NCBI GenBank assembly: GCA_003646405.1
Contig: QNFR01000004.1
Coordinates: 1 to 52,246, forward strand
DNA: 52,246 nt
Reading direction: 5' to 3'
Source: Gammaproteobacteria bacterium
GTDB lineage: Bacteria > Pseudomonadota > Gammaproteobacteria > Pseudomonadales > Halieaceae
Shown here one piece after another: positions 21,547 through 30,632 of this stretch (position 1 is the stretch's first letter; each line of letters begins with the position of its first letter). The notes beneath the pieces are model-generated. The model saw only the letters and a program-made list of their open reading frames with translations, was not told where the DNA came from and searched no databases. Made by a program: the position numbers and the translations under genes.

Positions 21547-23703
21547 ATGTCGTTCACATCTCACCCCCCGGCTATCGCCCTGGCGTTGGCAGGCATGCTC
21601 GCCCCAGGCTATGGCCACACCGCTCCCGAAGATGTCCTCGAAGAAATTATCGTTACCGCCAACTTTCGCAACACCGAGTTAATGGATGCAATTGGCAGTA
21701 TCAGTGTGCTTAGTGAGCGCACCATTAGCGAGCGCGCGGCACAACACCTGCAGGATATCCTCAACGCCGTCCCCAATGTGACCTGGGCTGCGGGGGCCTC
21801 GCGCAGTCGCTTTGTGCAGATTCGCGGGGTGGGTGATCTGGAACAGTTTTACGACCCCAAATACTACCCCTCGGTGGGTATCATGCTGGACGACCTGGAA
21901 CTGGGCGACAGCGCCAATGCCGGGATGTTGTTCGATGTGGCGCAGGTGGAAGTGTTGCGCGGGCCACAGGGCACGCGTTTTGGCGCCAGTGCCCATGCGG
22001 GCATGATCAATATCAGAACCAACGAACCCACCGACGAGTTTGAAGGCGAACTCAGTGGCGGCGCCGGCAATTACAATAGCTACAATCTTGGCCTGGTCGT
22101 GAGCGGCCCATTGACTGACCAATTGAAAGGCCGGTTGGCCGTACAGCAGAACAACAGTGACGGCTATATCGACAACGATCGACTCGACAAGGACGACAGC
22201 AACAACTTCGACGAATTGACCACCCGGGCCAGGCTGCAATGGGATCCGTCTGACACCGCCCGCTACGACTTAAGCGCGTTCTACTTTGACAGTGACAACG
22301 GCCAGGACGCCTGGTCGCTGGACAACGAACGCACCACCTACTCGGACCAGCCGGGTAAGGACACCCAGGAAACCCTGGCTTTTACCTCCGGTGGCAACTG
22401 GCAACTGGACAGTACTCACTCTGTGGAGGCTGTGGTCAGTTATACCGACTCGGACCTGCACTACAGCTATGACGTCGATTGGATCTCCGACGAATTTTGC
22501 GAGACCTACCTGTGCTCCTTTGGCAATGATACCGCCAGGGAAATTTTTGACCGCGAGCGCGACAAATGGATCGTCGACCTTCGCTTTCTGGGTGGCGACA
22601 GCGACCTGAACGCAGGCGATGCGCGCTATGTTATCGGCCTGTACGCCAATGATGGCAGTGAGACCCTTAATTACCACTACCCCAGTGTCTGGTATGGCAA
22701 CTACTCCGCCAGCAGCGATTACGACACCGAGCGCTATGCGATCTACGGTGAGTACGAGTATGCGCTCAGTTCGCGATTAACCCTCGTGGCGGGACTACGC
22801 CTGGAACACTTTGAGGACGACTATCACGATAGCAATGAGTTTCGCACCGATAACAGTGATGATCTGTGGAACGGTGAACTCAGCGCCCGTTATGCGTTGA
22901 GTGATAACACCATGATCTATGCAACCGTGGCCCGTGGCAGCAAACCCGGTGGCGTCAATACCACTGCCAGCGCCAACCAGCCCTGGATGTCACCACCCTT
23001 CCAGGACTTCACCCGGGGCAAGCTGGACTTTGACGATGAAACTCTGCTAAACACGGAAATCGGCCTCAGAACAGAGCAGTTCGACCAACGGTTGTCCCTG
23101 AGCCTGGCCCTGTTTCACGCCGACAGGAACAATGCCCAGTTGGAAAGTTGGATGTGGGATGACCAGGCGGGCCTGTGGATTGGCTACCTGGACAGCAGCA
23201 GTGACGCCACCAATTACGGCATAGAACTGGAGAGCACATTTGCGCTAAACGAGAGCATTGAGTTATTTGCGAACCTGGGCTGGCTGCACACCGAGGTGGA
23301 CTCCATCGAAGCCTTTGATCTTGACCAGTGGCAATTCGTTACCAAAAAGAATCGCGACCAGGCCAAGTCTCCCGAGTACCAGTACAACGTCGGCACCCAG
23401 GTGGCATTCAATACGCAGTGGTCGGCTCGTATCGAGATAGAAGGCCAGGGCGATAGCTTCTACGGCTACTACCACGACGGCAAACTGGACAGTTACGACC
23501 TACTCAACGCCAGCCTGAATTGGCGCACCGGAAATATCGCCGTCATCCTGTGGGGGCGCAACCTGAGCGATGAAGATTACGCCGTACACGGTTTGTATTT
23601 TGGCAATGATCCGCGGGATAACTACGGCGCCTGGCGCAACGAAACCTACCTACAACTGGGTGAGCCGCGCACCTATGGCGTCAACGTCAACTACAGTTTT
23701 TGA
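21547..23703 (+). CDS. TonB-dependent outer-membrane receptor, probable thiamine transporter
   Basis: A 718-residue receptor: signal peptide to about residue 25 (ALALAGMLAPGYGHTAPE), TonB box EEIIVTANFR, plug-domain segments LQDILNAVPNVTWAAGASRSRFVQIRGVG and VEVLRGPQGTRFGASAHAGMINI. A 22-strand-type barrel rich in alternating aromatic and acidic residues ends in the outer-membrane C-terminal YGVNVNYSF. The upstream TPP riboswitch and downstream PnuT-like permease identify the cargo as thiamine or a thiamine phosphate by guilt of regulation. TonB receptors of this regulon are known as OMR-type candidates. The gene ends 27 bp before the permease start. ATG 21547 has GGAG nine bases upstream. 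Confidence 0.93.
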   Translation: MSFTSHPPAIALALAGMLAPGYGHTAPEDVLEEIIVTANFRNTELMDAIGSISVLSERTISERAAQHLQDILNAVPNVTWAAGASRSRFVQIRGVGDLEQFYDPKYYPSVGIMLDDLELGDSANAGMLFDVAQVEVLRGPQGTRFGASAHAGMINIRTNEPTDEFEGELSGGAGNYNSYNLGLVVSGPLTDQLKGRLAVQQNNSDGYIDNDRLDKDDSNNFDELTTRARLQWDPSDTARYDLSAFYFDSDNGQDAWSLDNERTTYSDQPGKDTQETLAFTSGGNWQLDSTHSVEAVVSYTDSDLHYSYDVDWISDEFCETYLCSFGNDTAREIFDRERDKWIVDLRFLGGDSDLNAGDARYVIGLYANDGSETLNYHYPSVWYGNYSASSDYDTERYAIYGEYEYALSSRLTLVAGLRLEHFEDDYHDSNEFRTDNSDDLWNGELSARYALSDNTMIYATVARGSKPGGVNTTASANQPWMSPPFQDFTRGKLDFDDETLLNTEIGLRTEQFDQRLSLSLALFHADRNNAQLESWMWDDQAGLWIGYLDSSSDATNYGIELESTFALNESIELFANLGWLHTEVDSIEAFDLDQWQFVTKKNRDQAKSPEYQYNVGTQVAFNTQWSARIEIEGQGDSFYGYYHDGKLDSYDLLNASLNWRTGNIAVILWGRNLSDEDYAVHGLYFGNDPRDNYGAWRNETYLQLGEPRTYGVNVNYSF

Positions 23704-23729
23704 GTCAGGGATTACAGGATATTGAGAGA

Positions 23730-24317
23730 ATGACAGGCGAACTATCAACAGTGCTAATTGTGGAAATTCTGGCAACCACCGCCAATGCGATTTTTATCGT
23801 GCTGTTAATCAGGGAAAAAATTATCTGCTGGGCCTTCGGTATTGTCGGCAGTGTGCTCAGTATCTATTTGTTTGTCGATGCCAGGTTATATTCCGAGGCT
23901 TTTCTCTACTTTTTCTACGCACTGATGGGCTGCTGGGGTTGGATGCGATGGCACAAGCAGCTAGCGCAGGACAGCAACCCGGTCATCAAATGGAAGCTAG
24001 ACCTGCACACCGGGATTATTTTGATCACCTGCGCTGTGGCATTGGGGCTGGGCTACAGCGTTCAGTTATTTACGGACGCAGAGCGCCCGTTCTTCGATGC
24101 CTTTACCACAGCCTTCAGTTTTGTCGCCACCTACATGGAAATCACCAAGGTTCTGGAAGCCTGGATTTACTGGATCGTCATCAACCTGGCCTCCGTCTGG
24201 CTTTATCAGGACCGCAGCCTGGATATTTACGCCGTACTGATTGGCTTTTACAGCATTCTTTCGGTGTGGGGCTTTATCAGTTGGCAAAAAACCTACCGGG
24301 CGCAGCTCCCCGCCTGA
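23730..24317 (+). CDS. pnuT: PnuC-family permease, probable thiamine transporter PnuT
   Basis: A 195-residue inner-membrane protein with about seven transmembrane segments. The PnuC-family aromatic motif is FFYALMGCWGWMRWHKQ, and other family segments are NAIFIVLLIREKIICWAFGIVGSVLSIYLF, FVATYMEITKVLEAWIYWIVINLASVWLYQD and GFYSILSVWGFISWQKT. PnuC transports nicotinamide riboside; TPP-riboswitch-controlled paralogues (PnuT) take up thiamine by facilitated diffusion with trapping by phosphorylation. Position behind the receptor under the same riboswitch gives a complete outer- and inner-membrane route. No thiamine kinase is in the operon. The start is taken at ATG 23730; TTG 23700 overlaps the receptor stop. 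Confidence 0.9.
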   Translation: MTGELSTVLIVEILATTANAIFIVLLIREKIICWAFGIVGSVLSIYLFVDARLYSEAFLYFFYALMGCWGWMRWHKQLAQDSNPVIKWKLDLHTGIILITCAVALGLGYSVQLFTDAERPFFDAFTTAFSFVATYMEITKVLEAWIYWIVINLASVWLYQDRSLDIYAVLIGFYSILSVWGFISWQKTYRAQLPA

Positions 24318-24423
24318 CCGGATTGCGTGAGTTCAGGCCAGAGTGGCGCATGCCATGCAGGCAGCTTGAGCCCCCCGCACGATGCAAAAAAAGCTGCTGG
24401 CATAGTCCTTATCGGCAACGAGA

Positions 24424-25692
24424 CTAAAGTGTCGTTGAGTCCGCCGCACTGGCAAGGCGCACGTTCTCGGTAATTTCCCAGCCCCGGCTCTCCAGTGCCG
24501 CCTTTGCCACCGGGGAAACCCGCCCCTTCAGCAATAGCTCCTTGCGCTTGGCCCCCAGCCCGACCATTTGCTCGGAAGCTGTTCCAGTGGAATCAGCGAC
24601 ATTCTTCGTCCAAGCCAGGTAATCGATGGGAAACGCACCCACCAGGCTGCCGGAGCGCGATACCAACCAGGCCGTGCCAGCTACATCGACGATGTCCCCG
24701 CTTGCAACCGTCGTGATGTAATCGGACAGCATTTCAGCGTAATGCTGTGTGAATTGGGCGACCTCCCGGTCCGGCGCAGATGTTGCGTAGGCGACGAAGA
24801 TTTCTCGCCCTTCGATGTCTCCCATCCACTTCAATGCCTCGCAGATCATGGTCATTTCCGCCGGCGTGTAATTGTAGTTTTTTAATAGCGCATCGGCCTG
24901 ATAGCCCACAATACCCATCGCCAGTAACGTTTCCCTGTTCAGCTTTGTGAGGGTAGAGGGAGGGTTGTCCTTGAGGAGGTTTTGCATCGATGCCAGACGG
25001 GTTACAGTTGCAACCGTTCCAGCGATGCTACCCGCAGTCCCCACTTTTATCGCCATAGACGTCACCATAGCACCGGCGGCGGTGGCACTTGCTACCTCAC
25101 CCAGGCGTTCCTGAAACGGTTCGAAATCCGTGTAGGGATCGACACCCATCGCCACGGCATAGCCGCGTTTTGCCACATCATAGCCGACTGCAGTCTCAAA
25201 AGCGTTATCCTGGTGAGGATCATCGCTGGTAATAGAGCTGCCTATATTACTTAACCACCGCCCCACGCCCCTGGCCGCAGCCTTGGAGGTATCGACCGGC
25301 TCATTCCACAGAGCCTTCCCGCCCTCCACCATACCGGTAACCGCCCCCTTTGCCGCTTCCTTGAATTCGTCACTGCCTTCCAGTTTTTCCAACGCCCTGG
25401 TCGCCTGGACCTCCTGGATTCGTGCCAGCAACTCCCCGGTACCCGTCACGATGAGCTCACCATAGTCCGATTTTAGCGTGTAAGTGTTCTGCACACCGTC
25501 GTTGACGACTCGCTCATCAACCGTATAACCCTCTCCTGATAGCACTGATTCCGGCAAAAAATCTGCTGCGGCAAGCTCCAGCGGTAGTTGTTGGAAGGGT
25601 TCATCCAGAGCGCCCACCAGCGAGGTTCCAGATGCCATAGTGGCAACCGCAACCAGCCACGATGCCCCTTTGAGGAATTTGTGCGATATCAT
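24424..25692 (-). CDS. Exported protein of unknown function
   Basis: I do not recognise the family. The 422-residue product has a signal peptide ([22 protein letters not shown]). It then has an acidic beta-rich stretch with a [22 protein letters not shown] repeat-like motif, and an amphipathic segment [26 protein letters not shown] Gly/Ala-rich hydrophobic region ([28 protein letters not shown], about 210-240) could insert in membrane. The C-terminal half is helical ([29 protein letters not shown]). Such a layout, a soluble N-terminal domain plus a glycine-zipper-like segment, is seen in secreted or surface proteins. It is monocistronic and divergent from dusA 29 bp away. Confidence 0.6.
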   Translation of the reverse strand: MISHKFLKGASWLVAVATMASGTSLVGALDEPFQQLPLELAAADFLPESVLSGEGYTVDERVVNDGVQNTYTLKSDYGELIVTGTGELLARIQEVQATRALEKLEGSDEFKEAAKGAVTGMVEGGKALWNEPVDTSKAAARGVGRWLSNIGSSITSDDPHQDNAFETAVGYDVAKRGYAVAMGVDPYTDFEPFQERLGEVASATAAGAMVTSMAIKVGTAGSIAGTVATVTRLASMQNLLKDNPPSTLTKLNRETLLAMGIVGYQADALLKNYNYTPAEMTMICEALKWMGDIEGREIFVAYATSAPDREVAQFTQHYAEMLSDYITTVASGDIVDVAGTAWLVSRSGSLVGAFPIDYLAWTKNVADSTGTASEQMVGLGAKRKELLLKGRVSPVAKAALESRGWEITENVRLASAADSTTL

Positions 25693-25721
25693 CTATCTAT
25701 CTCCGTAGTCAGGCTCAAATA

Positions 25722-26759
25722 GTGGAACCAGGAAGGAAAAATATCAACAGGTTATTTTCCATTGCCCCCATGATGGATTGGTCCGATCACAACTGCCGTT
25801 ATTTCTGGCGACTGCTGACCAAAGAGGCCCTCCTGTACACAGAGATGGTCACCACCGGAGCGCTCATTCATGGAGATCGGGAGCGGTTCCTGCACTTCAA
25901 CGCCGAGGAACACCCGGTGGCTCTGCAATTGGGCGGTAGCGACCCGACGGACCTGGCACGCTGTGCGAGGTGGGCCCAGGAGTGGGGTTACGATGAGGTC
26001 AACCTGAACTGCGGCTGTCCCTCTGACCGGGTGCAATCGGGTATGTTCGGAGCCTGCCTGATGGCACAGCCGCAGCTGGTGGCGAACGGGGTGAAAGCCA
26101 TGCGTGATGCCTGCGACATTCCAGTGACGGTAAAGCACCGCATCGGCATCGACGACATGGAGTCCTATGAGCAGCTGGTCGCATTTATCGAGCCGGTCGC
26201 AGCGGCGGGCTGCTCGGTCTTTATCGTGCATGCGCGCAAAGCCTGGCTGCAGGGCCTATCACCGAAAGAAAATCGGGAAATCCCGCCGCTCAACTATCCC
26301 TGGGTCTATCAGCTGAAAAAAGACCTCCCGCAACTGACCATTGTTATTAACGGCGGCATCCAGACACTACAGGAATGTCAAGCGCATCTGGAACACGTGG
26401 ATGGCGTCATGATCGGGCGGGAGGCCTATCAGAATCCCTGGATGCTGGCGGAGGTGGACCCACTACTTTTCGGGATGGACAAACCGATCAATTCCCGCGA
26501 TGATGTCATCGCTGCATTGCTCCCCTATGTGGAGCGACAGCTTGCTCACGGAGCCCACCTGAACCACGTCACTCGCCACATTCTCGGTCTCTACCAGGGC
26601 GTCCCGGGTGCCAGGAAATTCAGGCGCCACCTGAGTGAAAATGCATATAAAAAAGAGGCGGGGCTTGAGGTACTTAGCGAGGCGTATGGACTGGTTCGCC
26701 ATAGCGAGGAAGATCTGCACCCCATTTACGAAAACCCGGGCAATGAGTTACAAAAATGA
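25722..26759 (+). CDS. dusA: tRNA-dihydrouridine(20/20a) synthase DusA
   Basis: A 345-residue FMN-dependent enzyme reducing uridine 20 in the D-loop of tRNAs. The N-terminus [19 protein letters not shown] and [37 protein letters not shown] are DusA-specific. The catalytic Cys lies in [38 protein letters not shown] and the flavin-phosphate-binding [31 protein letters not shown] complete the barrel, and the helical C-terminus ends [14 protein letters not shown]-like ([13 protein letters not shown]). The start is a GTG at 25722 with a weak site. It overlaps the TerB-like gene by four bases (ATGA). Confidence 0.95.
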   Translation: MEPGRKNINRLFSIAPMMDWSDHNCRYFWRLLTKEALLYTEMVTTGALIHGDRERFLHFNAEEHPVALQLGGSDPTDLARCARWAQEWGYDEVNLNCGCPSDRVQSGMFGACLMAQPQLVANGVKAMRDACDIPVTVKHRIGIDDMESYEQLVAFIEPVAAAGCSVFIVHARKAWLQGLSPKENREIPPLNYPWVYQLKKDLPQLTIVINGGIQTLQECQAHLEHVDGVMIGREAYQNPWMLAEVDPLLFGMDKPINSRDDVIAALLPYVERQLAHGAHLNHVTRHILGLYQGVPGARKFRRHLSENAYKKEAGLEVLSEAYGLVRHSEEDLHPIYENPGNELQK

Positions 26760-27196
26760 TCGCAGCACTCAAAGCGCTATTTGAATCTCCCGCAAGGGAG
26801 AGCGAGGAGTCACAGCGGCAGCGTCTGCAATTGGTGGCTGCCGCTCTGCTGATTGAAACCGCACGGGCGGATTTCATCCAGGACGCCGCGGAGCAGGCGG
26901 CCCTGGAAGAACTTCTCAGCGGTTCACTGCAACTTGATAAACAAGAAGTGCGCGAACTGATGGTGTTGGCGGAAAACCGGGCAGATGAAGCCACTTCGCT
27001 GTATGAGTTCACCCGGGTAATCAACGACTATTACAGCGCCGCTCAAAAATTACAACTGATCAGTGCCATGTGGGTGGTCGCCTATGCCGATGGCAACCTG
27101 GATAAGTACGAGGAGCACTTGATTCGGCAGGTGGCGGAACTCACCTATGTAACCCACCAGGATTATATCCAGTGTAAACTGGCAGCTAAAAGTTAG
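26756..27196 (+). CDS. TerB-like tellurite-resistance-fold protein
   Basis: A 146-residue acidic all-helical protein with the TerB/DjlA-like pattern: [31 protein letters not shown], then a second helix-turn-acidic motif [32 protein letters not shown], which has the DGxxDxxE metal-binding-like signature. It is translationally coupled to dusA. TerB-fold proteins are linked to membrane-associated stress complexes, but small stand-alone members like this have no established role. Its stop overlaps the convergent STAS gene. Confidence 0.82.
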   Translation: MIAALKALFESPARESEESQRQRLQLVAAALLIETARADFIQDAAEQAALEELLSGSLQLDKQEVRELMVLAENRADEATSLYEFTRVINDYYSAAQKLQLISAMWVVAYADGNLDKYEEHLIRQVAELTYVTHQDYIQCKLAAKS

Positions 27197-27675
27197 CCGC
27201 GCTCCAGCACGGCCATCAAATCCTTGAAGCGGGCGCGGTTCTCATCGCTGATATCCATCAGTACTTGATGAGCCTCGATCACCTTTTGCTTCACCGCCTG
27301 CTCGCTGCCTTCCACTATTGGGATATCACTGATCTGTTCGGGGTTAGTGCAGATTTCCTCATGCAGTTTAAACAGCCGCTGAAAGCCCATGCTTTTCAAC
27401 AGTCGGTTTATCCCGGGGTCACTGGAGTATATAGCCGGCTCAAAGCCAAATTTTTGCTTTACCGTCAGCGCCAGTTTGGCCAGTAAACCCAGGGTTGTGC
27501 TGTCGATACCCTCGGCGTCGCACAGGTCTACCCAGACACTGGCGAATGCCGGGTCGTCGAACATCTGCTGAAAATATTCATCGATGGTAGTGCATAAGGT
27601 GAGGCGTATATCACCCACCATACGGATAACATAAGCACCGTCACAACTAGCGGCGAGAATTTTTCCCTCTTGCAT
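27193..27675 (-). CDS. STAS-domain anti-anti-sigma-type protein (RssC-like)
   Basis: A 160-residue protein with an N-terminal STAS domain: AYVIRMVGDIRLTLCTTIDEYF and WVDLCDAEGIDSTTLGLLAKLALTVKQKF, with the phosphorylatable Ser in DSTT. A C-terminal helical extension ends in a basic tail. It partners the PP2C-type phosphatase gene just upstream on the same strand. In pseudomonads an equivalent pair (RssC with RssB) sits by the MlaA gene. The phosphatase would dephosphorylate the STAS Ser and so steer an anti-sigma interaction. Start ATG 27675 after GAGG; an upstream GTG at 27693 lies inside the repeat element. Cytoplasmic. Confidence 0.85.
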   Translation of the reverse strand: MQEGKILAASCDGAYVIRMVGDIRLTLCTTIDEYFQQMFDDPAFASVWVDLCDAEGIDSTTLGLLAKLALTVKQKFGFEPAIYSSDPGINRLLKSMGFQRLFKLHEEICTNPEQISDIPIVEGSEQAVKQKVIEAHQVLMDISDENRARFKDLMAVLERG

Positions 27676-27680
27676 TCTAG

Positions 27681-27735
27681 TGTGCCTCGTCACTCATAAT
27701 GTAACATTAAGCGATATCACCATGAATGAGCACTA
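27681..27735. repeat. TGACGAG palindromic repeat, copy C
   Basis: GTGCCTCGTCACTCATAATG (27683-27702) and the loosely inverse ATGAATGAGCAC (27722-27733) enclose TAACATTAAGCGATATCACC. 27685-27708 matches copy A (15371-15394) in 22 of 24 positions. This copy lies directly between the PP2C and STAS genes, so it may influence their relative expression. Confidence 0.55.
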
Positions 27736-28917
27736 ACCTCGCTTGCTAATAAACAGGGCGGCGATGTCATCGGGTGCAGTTTCGATGCGATCCAGGCCAA
27801 GGCGGATCACCAACTCATCCGGTGAATCCGCCGTCTGTTCAAAAACGTTCAGGAAGTATTTTTCTTTCTCTATAAGGTTTTTGGGCGGCAGGGTCTCCAG
27901 AATACCATCGGAAAACAGGGCCAGCATAAAACTTTCCGGCAGGTCTATCATATGCTCTTCAAACTGGGCATCTTCCATAATCCCGACGGCGGACCCCTCC
28001 CCCCGCAAGTAGTGCGCGCCCTCTTGTGAAACCAGTACCGGCTGTGGCAAATGCCCCGCCACGCTGTAACGCAGTGTGTTGCCCTGCATATCCAGCAAGC
28101 CAATTACCATGGTAGCGAACTTGCCCACCCCCAGGTCCAGCAACTCCTTATTCGCACGTTTGAGCATAGCCACCGGGCTCAATATGGTGTCATCATTGCG
28201 GCGCAGTAAGTCAGATCGCTTACGGGCAAACAGGTTCTTCAACAAAACAGTGGCGAAAGCAGAGGAACTGCCATGGCCGGATACATCGGCCATAAAGAAG
28301 GTGACGAAATGCTCACCCAGAGTGAAGTAATCGGTGAAATCGCCACTGAGATAAAGGGAGGGAATAACAGTATGGCTTAACACATAATCGCCCAACACCA
28401 GTGGTGTTGCCGGCAGCATACGCAGCTGCACCTGACGCCCCGCCTGCTGGTCCTGCTCCAACATTTGCACCGTACCGCGCAACTCGATATTGGCCGCCTC
28501 CAGGCGCTGCCGTGACTCCTGCAACTCTCTGTGTATCCGGCGCTGACGCACACAGCGCTCGATGGACCTGACCAGGGCGGCCTTGTCTTCCACCGGGCGC
28601 AAAAAGAAATCACTGGCACCGAGACGCAGGGCCTTCATCATGCGATCGGCATCCGCTACGTCACTGAGCATAATCACCGGAACCTGCACTTCCGTCTCAC
28701 GCAATGTGCGGCGGGTTTCACCCCAGGAAACATCCTTGAGATCCAGCTCACATAGGATGACATCCAGGTCGCTGCTGACGCCAAGGGCATGGGTTGAATT
28801 GTTGACGTCGGTAACAACCTGGATATTAAAACCCGCGGACGACACAAGACCAGCCAGCTCTGCAGCACGGGCCGGGTCATCGTCAACTATAAGTACACTG
28901 CCTTTTGAGGCCATCAT
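27733..28917 (-). CDS. Response regulator with PP2C/SpoIIE phosphatase output (RssB-like)
   Basis: About 394 residues. Residues 6-125 are a receiver domain (GSVLIVDDDPARAAELAGLV...), but the phospho-acceptor position reads VILCELDL, Glu in place of Asp57, and the conserved Lys is Arg (FFLRPVED), so it probably does not receive phosphate normally. A coiled-coil linker (RRIHRELQESRQRLEAANIELRGTVQMLEQDQ) leads to a SpoIIE-type PP2C domain with VQLRMLPATP, SGDFTDYF, MADVSGHGSSSAFATVLLKNL and MLALFSDGILE. It would act on the adjacent STAS protein. The start is ambiguous: ATG 28917 precedes the receiver; a TTG at 28974 would add 19 residues. Confidence 0.88.
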   Translation of the reverse strand: MMASKGSVLIVDDDPARAAELAGLVSSAGFNIQVVTDVNNSTHALGVSSDLDVILCELDLKDVSWGETRRTLRETEVQVPVIMLSDVADADRMMKALRLGASDFFLRPVEDKAALVRSIERCVRQRRIHRELQESRQRLEAANIELRGTVQMLEQDQQAGRQVQLRMLPATPLVLGDYVLSHTVIPSLYLSGDFTDYFTLGEHFVTFFMADVSGHGSSSAFATVLLKNLFARKRSDLLRRNDDTILSPVAMLKRANKELLDLGVGKFATMVIGLLDMQGNTLRYSVAGHLPQPVLVSQEGAHYLRGEGSAVGIMEDAQFEEHMIDLPESFMLALFSDGILETLPPKNLIEKEKYFLNVFEQTADSPDELVIRLGLDRIETAPDDIAALFISKRG

Positions 28918-29064
28918 GGGAGGCTTTGATGGTGCGTTCGGCGTGACACTACGCCCATCATGGAGTTCAAGCAACCGGATTAGTCATGCTTTGAGCAGGA
29001 TTTCACAGTTTTGTGACATATTTGGCCGCCTTTATTCGGGCTGACGGAAGCCATGCAATGCGGA

Positions 29065-29787
29065 TCAAAACTCCTCCCAATCTTCCTCCTCTTCAAAATC
29101 GGAGAAACTGTCCTCTACCACGCCATTATTTATGAAGCTCTTGCGATGTTGCAGATAGGCGTCCCGTATGAAGATGTAGCGATCGCCGGTGATCAAATCT
29201 TCTGCTTTAAGCAGGCGCGCCCGGATATCGATGACCTCGATGGTCCAGAAGATATAGGCCAGTTCCGTATCATTTTGCAGAGCCGGTATAGAGCTGTAGG
29301 TATCCACAAAGTAGCCCGTTAAGCTGCGTATGGTACGGGGGCCGATCAGGGGCGCCATGAAGAAGGGGCCGCTGCCAACACCCCATACCGCCAGGGTCTG
29401 GCCAAAATCCGCAGGCCGGTGGTCTAGCTCCATGTGGGAGGCCACATCAAAGAAACCGAGCAAGCCAACAGTGGTATTCACGACAAAGCGGCCGCTAGTG
29501 TGCAGAGCGTTGCCAGGGCGGCCCTGCAACAGTGAATTAATAATGGTATTGAATTCGTAGATATTGGCGATGAACTTAGTGACGCCGCGCTCTGCGGGGT
29601 CGGGCATGATGAAGCGATAGCCCCTGGCCACCGGTTTCAGCAGATACTTGTCCAGGGTTTCATTAAAGGAGAATACACGACGATTCATCGACTCCCAGGG
29701 GTCGATGTCGCTTTGTTGCTCCAGGCCCCAGGCTGAAGCCACGGGAAATGTCAACACAAAGATCAGGATGTAGCGCGATAGGGCCAT
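29065..29787 (-). CDS. mlaA: MlaA (VacJ) family lipid-asymmetry protein
   Basis: A 240-residue MlaA protein: DPWESMNRRVFSFNETLDKYLLKPVARGYRFIMPDPAERGVTKFIANI, NSLLQGRPGNALHTSGRFVVNTTVGLLGFFDVASHM, FGQTLAVWGVGSGPFFMAPLIGPRTIRS. It removes misplaced phospholipids from the outer leaflet of the outer membrane and hands them to MlaC. The N-terminus RYILIFVLTFPVASAWG is a signal peptide without the lipobox Cys found in E. coli MlaA. It may therefore be a signal-peptidase-I substrate anchored by its ring of hydrophobic helices. The neighbouring RssB-like/STAS pair is a conserved association in pseudomonads. ATG 29787 is preferred over the start five codons upstream. Confidence 0.93.
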   Translation of the reverse strand: MALSRYILIFVLTFPVASAWGLEQQSDIDPWESMNRRVFSFNETLDKYLLKPVARGYRFIMPDPAERGVTKFIANIYEFNTIINSLLQGRPGNALHTSGRFVVNTTVGLLGFFDVASHMELDHRPADFGQTLAVWGVGSGPFFMAPLIGPRTIRSLTGYFVDTYSSIPALQNDTELAYIFWTIEVIDIRARLLKAEDLITGDRYIFIRDAYLQHRKSFINNGVVEDSFSDFEEEEDWEEF

Positions 29788-29879
29788 TAAAAGACCAGCC
29801 ATTATTATAATAATGGTGGAATTTTACGCGTAGGCTGCGAGTGGATCAACTATTGATTAAACCCAGGTTAGACGCGATT

Positions 29880-30629
29880 TCAACGATTTGTGACAAGCAC
29901 CACAGATTGTGCAACCAACTGCTCAAGTTGTTCACCACCAAAGGCGAGCATCGACTCCTCAGTCATACTCAGTTGCCCAGCCAGCCCCGCCAGCAACTCG
30001 CCGGCTGTGGCAACATTGTTATCTCTGATCAGCTCCACCAGACGAGCCGTTGCCGCATTCAGTTCCATAAACCGAACCTCGTCCTCTCTATCCCGGTACA
30101 CCACCAGATAAGTGGGCTCCACCGCCTCACCAGGCCTGAAGCCCGCGCCGACCTGGTGCACCGGAAACTGGTAGCTAAGCAGCCAGGCCAGCGGTGAAAG
30201 CTGTGGCACGGCGGCTAGCATATTGTCGACAGTGGCGGCTTCCGGCAACTCTTCCTGAGAGACATCGAGGGCAATTTCCACCCATTCGTAGTGGGCCAGT
30301 TCCGCCATAAACGGCGGGTCGCACTCGCGGACGCTGTAGTCCTGCATCAGGAACTGCAAGAACTCCTGGCTGATCTCCAGAAAGTAGGGTGTGTGACAGC
30401 GGTGCCGCTCGATAAACATGCGCACCAACGAGTGCCAATCAGCATCCTGGTACAGGCTGCGTAACACGGGAAAACCACCGCTGATAAAGCCTTCGATATT
30501 GTTGTAGACGAGATCCTGGTAGATCTGCAGGCGCCGCTGTTCCACTCCGGCGGGCGCCGGCTGTCGCTGCGGGTCGCGCAGATAGCGCGCCATCGTCAAT
30601 TGGCTATCTTTTAGCGCCGATACACTCAT
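29880..30629 (-). CDS. hvfC: HvfC/BufC-like RiPP maturation protein (DUF2063)
   Basis: A 249-residue protein of the DUF2063 family: QLTMARYLRDPQRQPAPAGVEQRRLQIYQDLVYNNIEGFISGGFPVLRSL, then DWHSLVRMFIERHRCHTPYFLEISQEFLQFL, with a C-terminal winged-helix/RRE-like region (EDEVRFMELNAATARLVELIRDNNVATAGELLAGLAG). In HvfABC/bufferin operons this protein recruits the precursor to the DUF692 enzyme. It follows the maturase gene by 3 nt on the same strand, so the three genes form one unit. Cytoplasmic, no signal. The recognition role is inferred from characterised operons; family membership is clear. Confidence 0.92.
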   Translation of the reverse strand: MSVSALKDSQLTMARYLRDPQRQPAPAGVEQRRLQIYQDLVYNNIEGFISGGFPVLRSLYQDADWHSLVRMFIERHRCHTPYFLEISQEFLQFLMQDYSVRECDPPFMAELAHYEWVEIALDVSQEELPEAATVDNMLAAVPQLSPLAWLLSYQFPVHQVGAGFRPGEAVEPTYLVVYRDREDEVRFMELNAATARLVELIRDNNVATAGELLAGLAGQLSMTEESMLAFGGEQLEQLVAQSVVLVTNR

Positions 30630-30632
30630 AAG

